A DNA stretch of 64,000 nucleotides from an uncultured Alphaproteobacteria bacterium (GTDB lineage Bacteria; Pseudomonadota; Alphaproteobacteria; Rhodobacterales; Rhodobacteraceae): NCBI GenBank assembly GCA_913051655.1, contig CAJXHI010000010.1:1-64000 (forward strand). Reading direction: 5' to 3'. This document shows, one piece after another, positions 49,140 through 57,803 of this stretch (its first letter is position 1; each line of letters starts with the position of its first letter). The notes under the pieces are model-generated. The model was not told where the DNA came from and made no database searches. It worked only from the letters and a program-made list of their open reading frames with translations. A program made the translations under genes and the position numbers.

Positions 49140-49357
49140 ATGTCTGAAGTTGGAATTTATTCTGCTCAGACAAGTGGATTTTGTAACATGGCAAAACGAT
49201 TATTGGGTCAAAATCGTTGCATTTTAAGGAATATGATGTCACGTCAGCTTTCAGTAAACATATCGGAATGGAACAAAGATCTAAAGGTGGAAGTTCTGTT
49301 CCACAGATTTTTACTGATGGGACTTACATGGCGGCTTTACTGATCTTTGTTAGCTAA
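49140..49357 (+). pseudogene. Glutaredoxin (grxC) relic
   Basis: Two frames together give a glutaredoxin-3-like protein. The ATG at 49140 starts MSEVGIYSAQTSGFCNMAKRL, matching the family's strand and CxxC region, but the first Cys is lost (SGFC). After a frameshift near 49215 the other frame reads EYDVTSAFSKHI, then RSKGGSSVPQIFTDGTYMA, the TVPQIF cis-Pro region, ending in TAA at 49355. The GGCDDL motif is gone. It lies directly behind the comF relic, the usual comF-grxC order. Confidence 0.78.
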
Positions 49358-49514
49358 ATGATCGTGGTAAATTTTATAGTCTGCTAACTACAAAGCAGAC
49401 GGCCTCTTAGTCAAAAGCGCTCGCAATATCATGTTATACTTAGCTGACATTGACAGCCCTCCATAAGTTATGTCATCGCTGTTTTGATTGATTTAGAGAT
49501 GGTCAGGCACCTAA

Positions 49515-49961
49515 ATGACAGATGAAATTGGCACTCTGGCGATTTCGCTTTTCAGCGAAATATTGACGGTTGATCAACTATTGCGTAACAGTCTGGCTAA
49601 GGTCTTACCCAAGGGAATGGAGCTTTCTCATTTTGCCGTTCTCAACCAATTAGCCAATATCGGCGCGGAGCGTACACCTGCGCAATTGGCCAAAAGCTTT
49701 CACGTCACTAGGGGTGCTATGACAAATACATTGGCAAAGCTGGAAATGGCGGGATACATACATATACGCCCTGATTGGGAAGATGCTCGGCGTAAATTTG
49801 TGGCCATTAGTCCAGCAGGACAACAGGCGCGCACCACAGCTTTGGCCTCTGTATCTCCGATTATCAGCGGTTTGATAGGCAATATTGGGTCAGACAAGGT
49901 TAAGCTGGTCTTGCCAATTCTAAGGGAATTGCGGCAACGTTTGGAACCTTTGACCGAATAG
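49515..49961 (+). CDS. MarR-family transcriptional regulator
   Basis: A 148-residue winged-helix regulator: LSHFAVLNQLANIG, RTPAQLAKSFHVTRGAMTNTLAKLE (helix-turn-helix) and the wing RPDWEDARRKFVAISPAGQ. The ligand is unknown. It lies 136 bp before the antiporter operon in the same direction and could regulate it, but in related genomes a MarR gene also follows the comF-grxC block, so the link may be incidental. Confidence 0.88.
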   Translation: MTDEIGTLAISLFSEILTVDQLLRNSLAKVLPKGMELSHFAVLNQLANIGAERTPAQLAKSFHVTRGAMTNTLAKLEMAGYIHIRPDWEDARRKFVAISPAGQQARTTALASVSPIISGLIGNIGSDKVKLVLPILRELRQRLEPLTE

Positions 49962-50097
49962 TTTTCGCATATTTTGCTATCGTGTCGGTACAACTTAGCT
50001 TCTCAGACTTGTACCTTTTTAAAAAACCATTAAAAAAGTTGTTGAAATAGAAACACGCTGGAACAAAATGCAGCTCTGATATGAGAAAGGGTTTATC

Positions 50098-50580
50098 TTG
50101 AGATTGGTTGGCTATGCAGTCATCCTGAGCAGCCTGTGGTTGTTGTGGTCTGGCATATATAAATCACTTCTCATTATGTTCGGTGCCGGATCCGTTCTGT
50201 TAGTGCTTTTGATTACAATTCGTATGAACCGCGTGGATGGTGATCGTATCCAAATTGAATTAAACCCTTTAAATTTCTTTGGATATATCTGCTGGCTAAT
50301 GGTTGAAATTGCAAAATGCAATATACGCGTTACGAAAACTATTTTGACTTTCTCTATGCCGATAAAGCAGAAGCTTTTTGAGGTGCCCTACACGCAGCGG
50401 ACCGATTTAGGTCAGGTAATTTTCGCAAATTCTATCACCTTAACGCCAGGAACGGTTACTGTCGAAACTGAAGACGGACAATTTCTCGTGCATGCGCTTT
50501 CTTATTCGCATGATGATCTAGAGGCGCTGGCAGATATGGATCGGCGTGTCAGTAAAATTGAAACGTTGGCGCGCACATGA
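50098..50580 (+). CDS. mnhE: Na+/H+ antiporter subunit E
   Basis: MrpE-type membrane subunit of the multisubunit cation/proton antiporter. Two N-terminal hydrophobic segments are followed by a soluble tail containing LGQVIFANSITLTPGTVTVE, the family signature. It is 160 residues. The start is a TTG at 50098; the stop overlaps the next gene (ATGA). It is the first gene of a ten-gene run with overlaps at most junctions. Confidence 0.92.
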   Translation: MRLVGYAVILSSLWLLWSGIYKSLLIMFGAGSVLLVLLITIRMNRVDGDRIQIELNPLNFFGYICWLMVEIAKCNIRVTKTILTFSMPIKQKLFEVPYTQRTDLGQVIFANSITLTPGTVTVETEDGQFLVHALSYSHDDLEALADMDRRVSKIETLART

Positions 50581-50873
50581 TCTTTGCACTGGCAGGGTTC
50601 GGTATCTTATTGGCTATGGTTTTGGTTTTGATCCGCTTAATCAAGGGCCCAACACTTTATGATCGGGTATTGGCCGTCAATTCCTTTGGCACACATACCG
50701 TGTTGTTGATCGGCGTTGTTGGATTTTGGAATGGTAGGCCCGACTTTCTTGATATCGCGCTACTATATGCGTTGATTAATTTCGTTGGAACGATAGCTGT
50801 TCTCAAATTTTTCCGTTACCGTGCGATTGGGGATGTAATGTGGACTCCCCCTGAAAAGGATAAAGACGCATGA
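50577..50873 (+). CDS. mnhF: Na+/H+ antiporter subunit F
   Basis: MrpF subunit, 98 residues with three hydrophobic segments. The conserved RLIKGPTLYDRVLAVNSFGT and the intramembrane ALLYALINFVGT are clear. The gene overlaps its neighbours by 4 bp at both ends (ATGA). Confidence 0.93.
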   Translation: MIFALAGFGILLAMVLVLIRLIKGPTLYDRVLAVNSFGTHTVLLIGVVGFWNGRPDFLDIALLYALINFVGTIAVLKFFRYRAIGDVMWTPPEKDKDA

Positions 50874-51217
50874 GCGAATATGGTATCATCCTCCAGTTCC
50901 TAAGTTGGACGTTGATTGCGGGGGGCACATTCTTTGTGGTGATTGGGGCTATCGGGACTTTAAGGTTTCCGGATTTCTGGCCGCGGCTCCATGCCGCATC
51001 TATCACGGAATCTGGAGGCGTCATTCTGCTTTTGGCGGGTTTGTGTCTGCATGCAGGATGGACCTTGGTCATGCTAAAGCTCATTTTTATCGGTGTCTTT
51101 CTGCTAATCACTGGTCCGACGTCTACACATGCCATTGCCAACGCGGCGCTTGTATCTGGTCTACGACCCAAATCACAAAGTGTGGCGCCTAACAAAGCAG
51201 ACGATGAAAGTTCCTAA
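50870..51217 (+). CDS. mnhG: Na+/H+ antiporter subunit G
   Basis: MrpG subunit, 115 residues with three hydrophobic segments. It has FFVVIGAIGTLRFPDFWPRLHAAS, the family signature, and GPTSTHAIANAAL near the C-terminus. It overlaps mnhF by 4 bp. The next frame has no standard start nearby (see there). Confidence 0.93.
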   Translation: MSEYGIILQFLSWTLIAGGTFFVVIGAIGTLRFPDFWPRLHAASITESGGVILLLAGLCLHAGWTLVMLKLIFIGVFLLITGPTSTHAIANAALVSGLRPKSQSVAPNKADDESS

Positions 51218-51288
51218 ATCACCATGGGCCAATACAAGAAAAAAGGCGATATCTCATAGAGAACCTTGTCGACATAAGTTTATTTGCG

Positions 51289-51819
51289 ATGCTGATCGTT
51301 ACGGCCTTATCGGTTGTGGTGACTCGGAGCCTTTTTGCAATCGTGACCTTGTCCGGTGTTTTTAGCCTGCTATCTGCTTTGCTTTTCGTGCGAATGCACG
51401 CTGTTGACGTCGCCTTTACCGAAGCGGCAGTGGGAGCCGGCATTTCTACAGTGTTGATGTTGGGTACTTTGGCTTTGACGTCACGTTCAGAGCGTAGCGA
51501 CAAGAAACCTCAAATTGCGCCCCTGTTCCTCGTCGTATTGACTGGCGCCCTTTTGATTTACGGCACTTTGGACATGCCGGATTTTGGTGCTCCGGATACC
51601 CCAGCACAGACACATGTGGGACCGGACTATATTGAACGGATACCCAAAGAGATCGATGTTCCCAATGCTGTTACAGCTATATTAGCCAGCTATCGGGGAT
51701 ACGATACTTTGGGCGAAACGGCTGTCGTCTTTACCGCGGGTATTGGTGTTTTGTTGCTGATGAGCGGTCTGGCGCGTAGGCGGAAGGAAGACGAAGAAGA
51801 TGAGGGAGGGTCATCATGA
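51289..51819 (+). CDS. Detached MrpA C-terminal module (DUF4040 plus MbhE-like)
   Basis: Corresponds to the C-terminal membrane part of MrpA, which in two-domain MrpA proteins is fused to a NuoL-like half. The DUF4040 core is GVFSLLSALLFVRMHAVDVAFTEAAVGAG; the MbhE-like end is RGYDTLGETAVVFTAGIGVLLL. From the ATG at 51289 it is 176 residues, but the first membrane helix appears to start 10-12 codons earlier (frame reads NLVDISLFA), where no ATG, GTG or TTG is in frame. A non-standard start such as ATA at 51256, or a shortened helix, must be assumed. It overlaps mnhB by 4 bp. Confidence 0.85.
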   Translation: MLIVTALSVVVTRSLFAIVTLSGVFSLLSALLFVRMHAVDVAFTEAAVGAGISTVLMLGTLALTSRSERSDKKPQIAPLFLVVLTGALLIYGTLDMPDFGAPDTPAQTHVGPDYIERIPKEIDVPNAVTAILASYRGYDTLGETAVVFTAGIGVLLLMSGLARRRKEDEEDEGGSS

Positions 51820-52256
51820 GACATCACCTTATCCTTCGTGTAATCACAAAACTCTTGGTAGGAACAATTTTTCTATTTGCGCTTTATGTGCAATTTCACG
51901 GTGATTATTCTCCAGGCGGCGGGTTTCAGGCCGGTGTAATTATGGCGGTGGGATTTATCATCTACGGGCTGGTCTTTACTCTTAAAAAGGCCAAAATGGT
52001 GTTCCCGCCTTGGTTGGTGCACAAAATTGTTGCGTTAGGTGTGCTGATCTACGCGGGTACGGGCGTTTACAGCTTGCTTACAGGTTATACGTTTCTGGAT
52101 TATTCTGCGATTGATCCGCATGCCCCCGTTCATGGACAACACCTTGGTATTTTAATTGTTGAAGTTGGCGTTGGCGTTACTGTAACGGGGGTTATGGTCG
52201 CGATTTACTACGCTTTTGCCGCGCGTGCGCCGAATTTGAGAGATCAGGACTGGTGA
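51816..52256 (+). CDS. mnhB: Na+/H+ antiporter subunit B
   Basis: MrpB subunit, 146 residues with four hydrophobic segments. The signature HGDYSPGGGFQAGVIMA and the later GQHLGILIVEVGVGVTV are intact. The gene overlaps the preceding module by 4 bp and meets mnhC in a TGATG junction. Confidence 0.95.
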   Translation: MRHHLILRVITKLLVGTIFLFALYVQFHGDYSPGGGFQAGVIMAVGFIIYGLVFTLKKAKMVFPPWLVHKIVALGVLIYAGTGVYSLLTGYTFLDYSAIDPHAPVHGQHLGILIVEVGVGVTVTGVMVAIYYAFAARAPNLRDQDW

Positions 52257-52684
52257 TGGCAGAGTTTTTGACATCAGATTTTGTCCTTGGTCGGCTGAAT
52301 TATTGGTTTTTTATCTTTTTGATGATGATCGGTCTTTATATTGTTATTGCGAAGAGCAACCTCATGAAAAAGATCGTGGGTCTGAATATCTTTCAGACCT
52401 CTGTCTTTATGCTTTACATCTCAATTGGCAAAGTGTCTGGGGGCACGGCGCCCATATTCCCGATGGATATGAAGGTTGACCCCACGGTTACCTATTCTAA
52501 CCCGCTTCCACATGTTTTGATCCTCACAGCCATTGTTGTGGGTGTGGCAACCACCTCTCTTGGTCTGGCGCTCATGGTGCGCATTCGAGAAAATTTTTAC
52601 ACCATCGAAGAACACGAGATTGCTGAGCAGGAACAAGAGATTATGCTGAGTGAGCTTGGTTTGAAAAAAGAGGAGGATGTCTGA
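52256..52684 (+). CDS. mnhC: Na+/H+ antiporter subunit C (NuoK-like)
   Basis: MrpC subunit, about 142 residues with three helices. The NuoK-like core is MKKIVGLNIFQTSVFMLYIS, followed by PHVLILTAIVVGVATTSLGLAL, the family's conserved third helix. The ATG at 52256 follows the mnhB stop (TGATG); a GTG one codon earlier is possible. A charged C-terminal tail of about 30 residues follows the last helix. Confidence 0.94.
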   Translation: MAEFLTSDFVLGRLNYWFFIFLMMIGLYIVIAKSNLMKKIVGLNIFQTSVFMLYISIGKVSGGTAPIFPMDMKVDPTVTYSNPLPHVLILTAIVVGVATTSLGLALMVRIRENFYTIEEHEIAEQEQEIMLSELGLKKEEDV

Positions 52685-54225
52685 TGGCCTCAAGCACCTC
52701 TGCTTCCGAACCGATCCATCACGTGGCTTTGACCTTGGCGGAGCAGCTACCGATTTTACAGGTGGTTGTGCCATTCATCATGGCCCCCTTGATCGTGGTA
52801 TTGGGTATTCGTCAACTGGCGTGGCCTTTGGCGTTTTTGGCCAGCTTGTCTTGCCTTGTGATCTCTTGGCTGTTGTTACAAAAGGTCATCGATGGAAGTG
52901 AAATTTCCTACCAACTTGGGGGCTGGGCGCCTCCGCTTGGAATTGAATACAGGATCGATACTACGAATGCGTTTGTGCTTTTTCTGATTTCAGGAATCAG
53001 CAGTTTGGTGCTGTTCTGGGCGCGTCTGGGTCTGAAGTCAGAGGTGCCGGAGCGCAGCCATACACTCTTTTATGCGCTCTTTTTAATGTGTCTTACGGGT
53101 CTGTTAGGTGTGGTGGTCACAGGTGACGCTTTCAACGTCTTTGTGTTCCTCGAAATTTCGTCGCTCTCGACCTATGTTCTGATCGCTCAGGGCGGGCATA
53201 GGGACAAACGTGCTTTCACGGCTTCTTACAATTACCTAATCATGGGCACCATAGGTGCTACATTTTTTGTGATCGGTATTGGGTTTTTGTATATGGCCAC
53301 GGGCACTTTGAACATGGCTGATCTTGCAGAAAAAATCGCTGACCAAAGAGACAATCGCACGATTAAGGCGGCGTTTGCCTTCATCGTAGTGGGTATGGGC
53401 CTGAAGGCGGCGATCTATCCCCTGCATCTTTGGTTACCAAACGCATACAGCTTTGCCCCATCTACGGTGGTTGCATTTCTTTCAGGCACGGCCACGAAAA
53501 TGGCAATCTATGTCCTGCTTCGCTTCATGTTCACTGTGTTCCAGCCAGAGTTTTTGGAACAAATCGATATTTTAGAAGCGATTATTTTACCTTTTGCGAT
53601 CTTGGCGATGTTTGCGTCCTCAATATCTGCTTTCGCACAAAAAGACCTGAAACGGATGCTCGCACATTCAAGTGTCGCCCAGCTTGGCTATATGATGTTG
53701 GGCATTGGGCTGTTTTCGCACACAGGACTGAGCGCAGCGATCATCCATCTCTTTAATCATGGGATCACCAAAGCCGCTCTGTTTCTTGGTGTTGGATCTT
53801 ATGTATTCATGGTTGGTGGGGCATCTTATGAAAAACTGCGCGGCCTTGGAAAAACCATGCCTTGGACCAGCGCAGCGATGGTGATAGCTGGCCTATCATT
53901 GATTGGAATTCCGGGAACAGCGGGATTTGTTAGCAAATGGATTTTGGTGCAAGCAGCCTTTGAGCAAGGCTGGTGGATTTTTGCCTTTTTGATTGTTTTG
54001 TCATCAGTCATCGCTGTCGCCTATGTTTGGCAGATGATTGAAACCCTTTATCTCGCGGCCCCTGCAGAGGGCTCTGTCGTGAAGGAAGTGCCCTTGTTGA
54101 TGTTATTACCAGTTTGGATGCTTGCGCTTTTAACTCTTTATTTTGGTTTGGTGACGGATGTGACATTGGGTGCAGCAGATGTTGCGGCCAGAGGGCTTAT
54201 GTCCGGATCAATTGGGATGTTTTAG
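52684..54225 (+). CDS. mnhD: Antiporter subunit D, first NuoL/M/N-like subunit
   Basis: Proton- or cation-translocating subunit, 513 residues with about 14 helices. It has the key residues of the family: the Glu in FNVFVFLEISSLSTYVLIA, the Lys of GMGLKAAIYPLHLWLPNAY, and KDLKRMLAHSSVAQLGYM. It is the first of three such subunits in the operon. Confidence 0.94.
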   Translation: MASSTSASEPIHHVALTLAEQLPILQVVVPFIMAPLIVVLGIRQLAWPLAFLASLSCLVISWLLLQKVIDGSEISYQLGGWAPPLGIEYRIDTTNAFVLFLISGISSLVLFWARLGLKSEVPERSHTLFYALFLMCLTGLLGVVVTGDAFNVFVFLEISSLSTYVLIAQGGHRDKRAFTASYNYLIMGTIGATFFVIGIGFLYMATGTLNMADLAEKIADQRDNRTIKAAFAFIVVGMGLKAAIYPLHLWLPNAYSFAPSTVVAFLSGTATKMAIYVLLRFMFTVFQPEFLEQIDILEAIILPFAILAMFASSISAFAQKDLKRMLAHSSVAQLGYMMLGIGLFSHTGLSAAIIHLFNHGITKAALFLGVGSYVFMVGGASYEKLRGLGKTMPWTSAAMVIAGLSLIGIPGTAGFVSKWILVQAAFEQGWWIFAFLIVLSSVIAVAYVWQMIETLYLAAPAEGSVVKEVPLLMLLPVWMLALLTLYFGLVTDVTLGAADVAARGLMSGSIGMF

Positions 54226-54238
54226 AGTGGCTGGAATA

Positions 54239-55705
54239 ATGGAAACATCGACAGCTATATACCTCAGCATGGCATTGCCTGCGCTTGGTGTAATTTTGAA
54301 TCTTATACTGCGCCATCAGGCTAATCTGCGTGAGACGGTTACCTTTGGCATTGCTTTATGCACCTTTTTGAGTGTGCTCTGCATTTTGGCAAACGAAGGT
54401 AGTGGGTCAAGCGAGACCTTTGTTGTGTTAAGTATCATGCCTAGTTTGGATATCGCCTTTAATGTTGAACCTCTTGGATTGCTGTTCGCGGTTCTTGCCT
54501 CTGGGCTATGGATAGTCACCCATCTTTATGGCATAGGATATATGCGAGGTAACAATGAAAAAGATCACGCGCGCTTCTTTGCCTGCTTTAGTTTCGCGAT
54601 CTTCTCGGTCATGGGCATCGCCTTTTCGGCGAATATGTTTACTCTCTTTTTGTTCTATGAGGCTCTAACAGTTTCCACCTATCCTTTGGTTGCTCATAAG
54701 GGTACGCCGGAGGCAATCAAGGGCGCACGCACCTATCTTGCTATTCTGATGGGGTCGTCCATTTGTATACAGATGGTGGCAATCATCTGGACATATGCGA
54801 TCACTGGCACGCTTAATTTCACTATGGGTGGCATTCTTGAAGGGCAAATATCACATTTGATGGCGGCAATTCTTTTGGCGCTTTATGCCTTTGGGATTGG
54901 TAAAGCCGCACTGATGCCATTCCACAGATGGCTGCCCGCCGCGATGGTTGCACCAACGCCGGTGAGCGCATTACTGCATGCCGTTGCCGTGGTGAAGGCA
55001 GGTGTCTTTACGATGCTAAAAGTAGGCATTTACATTTTTGGAATTGATTTTCTGGCAGAAACGGGTGCATCCGACTGGCTAATTTGGCTTGCAGCCTATT
55101 CGATTATCGCTGCCTCTGTTGTGGCGATGACAAAAGACAATCTCAAAGCGCGGCTGGCCTACTCCACCATAAGTCAATTATCCTACATTACTTTAGGTGT
55201 GGCTTTGGCGACGTCCATGGGCGTGATGGGCGGTGGAGTTCACATGGTGACACACGCTTTAGGGAAAATCACACTCTTCATGTGCGCAGGGTCCATTTAC
55301 GTTGTTACCCATCAAACAGAGATCAGTCAGATGAATGGCCTCGGGCGGCGTATGCCTGTTACATTTATTGCGTTCCTTATAGGGAGCCTGTCGATAATTG
55401 GTCTTCCCCCTTTTGCTGGATCTTGGAGCAAATGGTTGTTAATCCTTGCCTCAGCCGATACGGGTGAGTTGATCATTATCGGAGTTCTTTTGATTAGCTC
55501 TTTGTTGAATGTCGCTTACCTCATGCCCTTGGTCGCCAAGGGGTTTTTTATGTCTGATACGGGTGAAAAAAATTCGATTTCGTTCAAAGAGGGTCCTTTG
55601 CTTGTTTGGCTGCCGCCGGCGTTGACCGCCTTTGGCTGTGTCATTTTGTTTTTCTACGCCGGGTATATTCAGGACTTCCTGATGCCGTTGATCGCGCAGG
55701 AATGA
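54239..55705 (+). CDS. Second NuoL/M/N-like antiporter subunit
   Basis: A 488-residue membrane protein paralogous to mnhD: FTLFLFYEALTVSTYPLVAH, GIGKAALMPFHRWLPAAM and KDNLKARLAYSTISQLSYI supply the Glu and Lys residues of a proton-pump half-channel. I start at the ATG at 54239; a GTG at 54227 is possible. The reading frame also opens earlier inside mnhD, which is not used. It is followed by a small membrane protein and a third homologue. Confidence 0.9.
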   Translation: METSTAIYLSMALPALGVILNLILRHQANLRETVTFGIALCTFLSVLCILANEGSGSSETFVVLSIMPSLDIAFNVEPLGLLFAVLASGLWIVTHLYGIGYMRGNNEKDHARFFACFSFAIFSVMGIAFSANMFTLFLFYEALTVSTYPLVAHKGTPEAIKGARTYLAILMGSSICIQMVAIIWTYAITGTLNFTMGGILEGQISHLMAAILLALYAFGIGKAALMPFHRWLPAAMVAPTPVSALLHAVAVVKAGVFTMLKVGIYIFGIDFLAETGASDWLIWLAAYSIIAASVVAMTKDNLKARLAYSTISQLSYITLGVALATSMGVMGGGVHMVTHALGKITLFMCAGSIYVVTHQTEISQMNGLGRRMPVTFIAFLIGSLSIIGLPPFAGSWSKWLLILASADTGELIIIGVLLISSLLNVAYLMPLVAKGFFMSDTGEKNSISFKEGPLLVWLPPALTAFGCVILFFYAGYIQDFLMPLIAQE

Positions 55706-55715
55706 GGAGAGTGTG

Positions 55716-56066
55716 ATGGCCTATGTCCCCTCTGATAAACCGGAAAACCTTCCTATATTAGGGCGGTTTCTTGCTTGGTTTACAAAAGTTGAAAATTCAA
55801 AATACATCATCGGTGGATTGGTGGCGATCTGTATTGGTCTGTTTCTCGCTGATTTTACATATAAGAAGTACGGACACTTTGAAGTTGAAAAATACAAAGG
55901 ATTTTACGGCGCTTATGGATTTGTGATGTTTACGGGGCTGATCCTTTTGGCCAAAACACTGCGGTATTTCATTCAACAACCCGAAAATTATTATGGTGAC
56001 AAGGCTGTAGACCGCGAAGAATATCCCAAAGAACAGCTAGAAAAATTGGGGCACAAAGATGTTTGA
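55716..56066 (+). CDS. Small membrane protein in the antiporter operon
   Basis: A 116-residue protein with two hydrophobic segments (about residues 30-48 and 68-85: YIIGGLVAICIGLFLADF and GFVMFTGLILLAKTLRYF) and charged ends. I do not recognise a characterised family. GAGGAGAG precedes the ATG. It lies between the second and third pump subunits and overlaps the latter by 8 bp, so it is likely an accessory subunit of the complex. Confidence 0.8.
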   Translation: MAYVPSDKPENLPILGRFLAWFTKVENSKYIIGGLVAICIGLFLADFTYKKYGHFEVEKYKGFYGAYGFVMFTGLILLAKTLRYFIQQPENYYGDKAVDREEYPKEQLEKLGHKDV

Positions 56067-57753
56067 TATCATCCCGACTGCCTTCATTTTCTTTGCTGGT
56101 GCTCTCCTTGTTGCAATCGCACCAAGCCATCGCCTACGCTCTGCTATCGCAATTTTGGTTCCAGTGGCTGCCGCTTGGCAGGTTTTTAACATTCCCACAG
56201 GCGTTTTCGCGCAAACCGAAGTATTTGGCCAAACGCTTGAAATGATGCGGGTCGATAAACTGTCACGTGTTTTCGCTCTTATCTTTTGCATCGCAGCTTT
56301 TCTGGGAAATCTCTACGCATGGCATGTGCGCGACCGGGTGCAGCAGCTTGCAGCGCTTTTTTATTCTGGCTCAGCGCTTGGTGCCGTCTTTGCTGGTGAT
56401 CTGATAACCCTGTTTTTCTATTGGGAAGGTACCGCCATTGCATCGGTTTTTTTGATCTGGGCGCGCGGGACCATTGGGGCCTATAATACCGGGTTACGGT
56501 ATCTAATTATCCAGGTTATGTCGGGTGTGATTCTTCTGTCAGGGGCGGCGTTACTGTGGCGCGAGACAGGCTCGATCGCGTTCGACAAAATGACGCTTGG
56601 GTCGCTTGGCACTTGGTTGATTTTTATTTCTTTTGGTATGAAGTGCGCTTTCCCATTGATGCACAACTGGCTTCAGGATAGCTATCCTGCGGCGACTGTG
56701 ACAGGAACAGTAATCCTGTCGGCCTTTACTACAAAATTGGCCGTTTACGCGCTTGCGCGTGGATTTTCGGGCACAGAAATCCTGATATACATCGGTGCCA
56801 TAATGACGCTTTTCCCAATCTTCTTCGCAGAGATTGAAAATGATCTTCGTCGCGTTCTGGCCTACAGCCTGAACAATCAGCTGGGTTTTATGGTTGTTGG
56901 CGTTGGGATTGGTACGGAAATGGCCTTGAATGGCACAGCATCGCATGCCTTCGCTCATATCCTCTACAAAGCTCTTTTGTTCATGAGTGTTGGGGCTGTA
57001 CTGTTTCGAACTGGCACATCAAAGGCGTCTGAATTGGGTGGACTATGTCGTACGATGCCAACAACAGCCATCTTCTGTCTCATTGGGGCGGCCTCTATCT
57101 CTGCATTTCCGCTGTTTTCCGGATTTGTTACAAAGTCGCTTATCGTGGATGCGACTGCAGAAAATCACTATACTCTTATCTGGGCTATTCTTGTCTTTGC
57201 CTCAGCCGGCGTGCTGTCACACTCTGGGATCAAAATTCCCTATTTCACCTTTTTTGGACACGACAGTGGCTTGCGTCCGAAAGAGGCGCCTTTGCATATG
57301 CTTCTCGCCATGGGACTGACAGCATTTCTCTGTATCTATATTGGCGTTAATCCCGATCCGCTTTATGCGCTTTTGCCTTATGAGGTCGAATATCATCCCT
57401 ACACTATGAACCATATCATCGCCCAATTGCAGCTCTTGTGTTTTGCATTGCTTGCATTCGTCATCTTGATGAAATCAGGCCTGCATCCCCCTGAAGTCAG
57501 ATCTATCAATTTAGACACTGATTGGATTTATCGCAGGCTTTTGCCCGACGTGGTAATGAGTTTTGGTCGTGGGCTGGCGGCTGTATGGCACTCTGCGGGA
57601 CAAAGTGCACGCATGTTTTTTGTTGATTTCTACAGCTGGCTTGAAAAGCTACTTGGTCCTGAAACAGGGATTTCAGGGGTCCGTCCTGTTGGAACTATGA
57701 CGCTTTGGGTGAGCGTTTTGCTGTCAGTATCCCTTATTTTCGCATACCTGTAA
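56059..57753 (+). CDS. Third NuoL/M/N-like antiporter subunit
   Basis: A 564-residue membrane protein with about 14-16 helices. The pump residues appear as ITLFFYWEGTAIASVFLIWA (Glu), FGMKCAFPLMHNWLQDSYPA (Lys) and ENDLRRVLAYSLNNQLGFM. The C-terminal region ends with extra helices after a long hydrophilic stretch (PPEVRSINLDTDWIYRR), as in some MrpA/NuoL-like proteins. It closes the operon; the sirtuin gene follows after 50 nt. Confidence 0.9.
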   Translation: MFDIIPTAFIFFAGALLVAIAPSHRLRSAIAILVPVAAAWQVFNIPTGVFAQTEVFGQTLEMMRVDKLSRVFALIFCIAAFLGNLYAWHVRDRVQQLAALFYSGSALGAVFAGDLITLFFYWEGTAIASVFLIWARGTIGAYNTGLRYLIIQVMSGVILLSGAALLWRETGSIAFDKMTLGSLGTWLIFISFGMKCAFPLMHNWLQDSYPAATVTGTVILSAFTTKLAVYALARGFSGTEILIYIGAIMTLFPIFFAEIENDLRRVLAYSLNNQLGFMVVGVGIGTEMALNGTASHAFAHILYKALLFMSVGAVLFRTGTSKASELGGLCRTMPTTAIFCLIGAASISAFPLFSGFVTKSLIVDATAENHYTLIWAILVFASAGVLSHSGIKIPYFTFFGHDSGLRPKEAPLHMLLAMGLTAFLCIYIGVNPDPLYALLPYEVEYHPYTMNHIIAQLQLLCFALLAFVILMKSGLHPPEVRSINLDTDWIYRRLLPDVVMSFGRGLAAVWHSAGQSARMFFVDFYSWLEKLLGPETGISGVRPVGTMTLWVSVLLSVSLIFAYL

Positions 57754-57803
57754 GTTAGTTTTTTCCAGTTTGCGTATATAAAAATGTTATCTAAGGTCAA
57801 ACA

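Noticed and set aside
48500-49500. Possible insertion sequence remnant in the apparently empty region
   Set aside because: Translation in all frames gives ComF and glutaredoxin segments in order instead; no transposase motif or terminal repeats.
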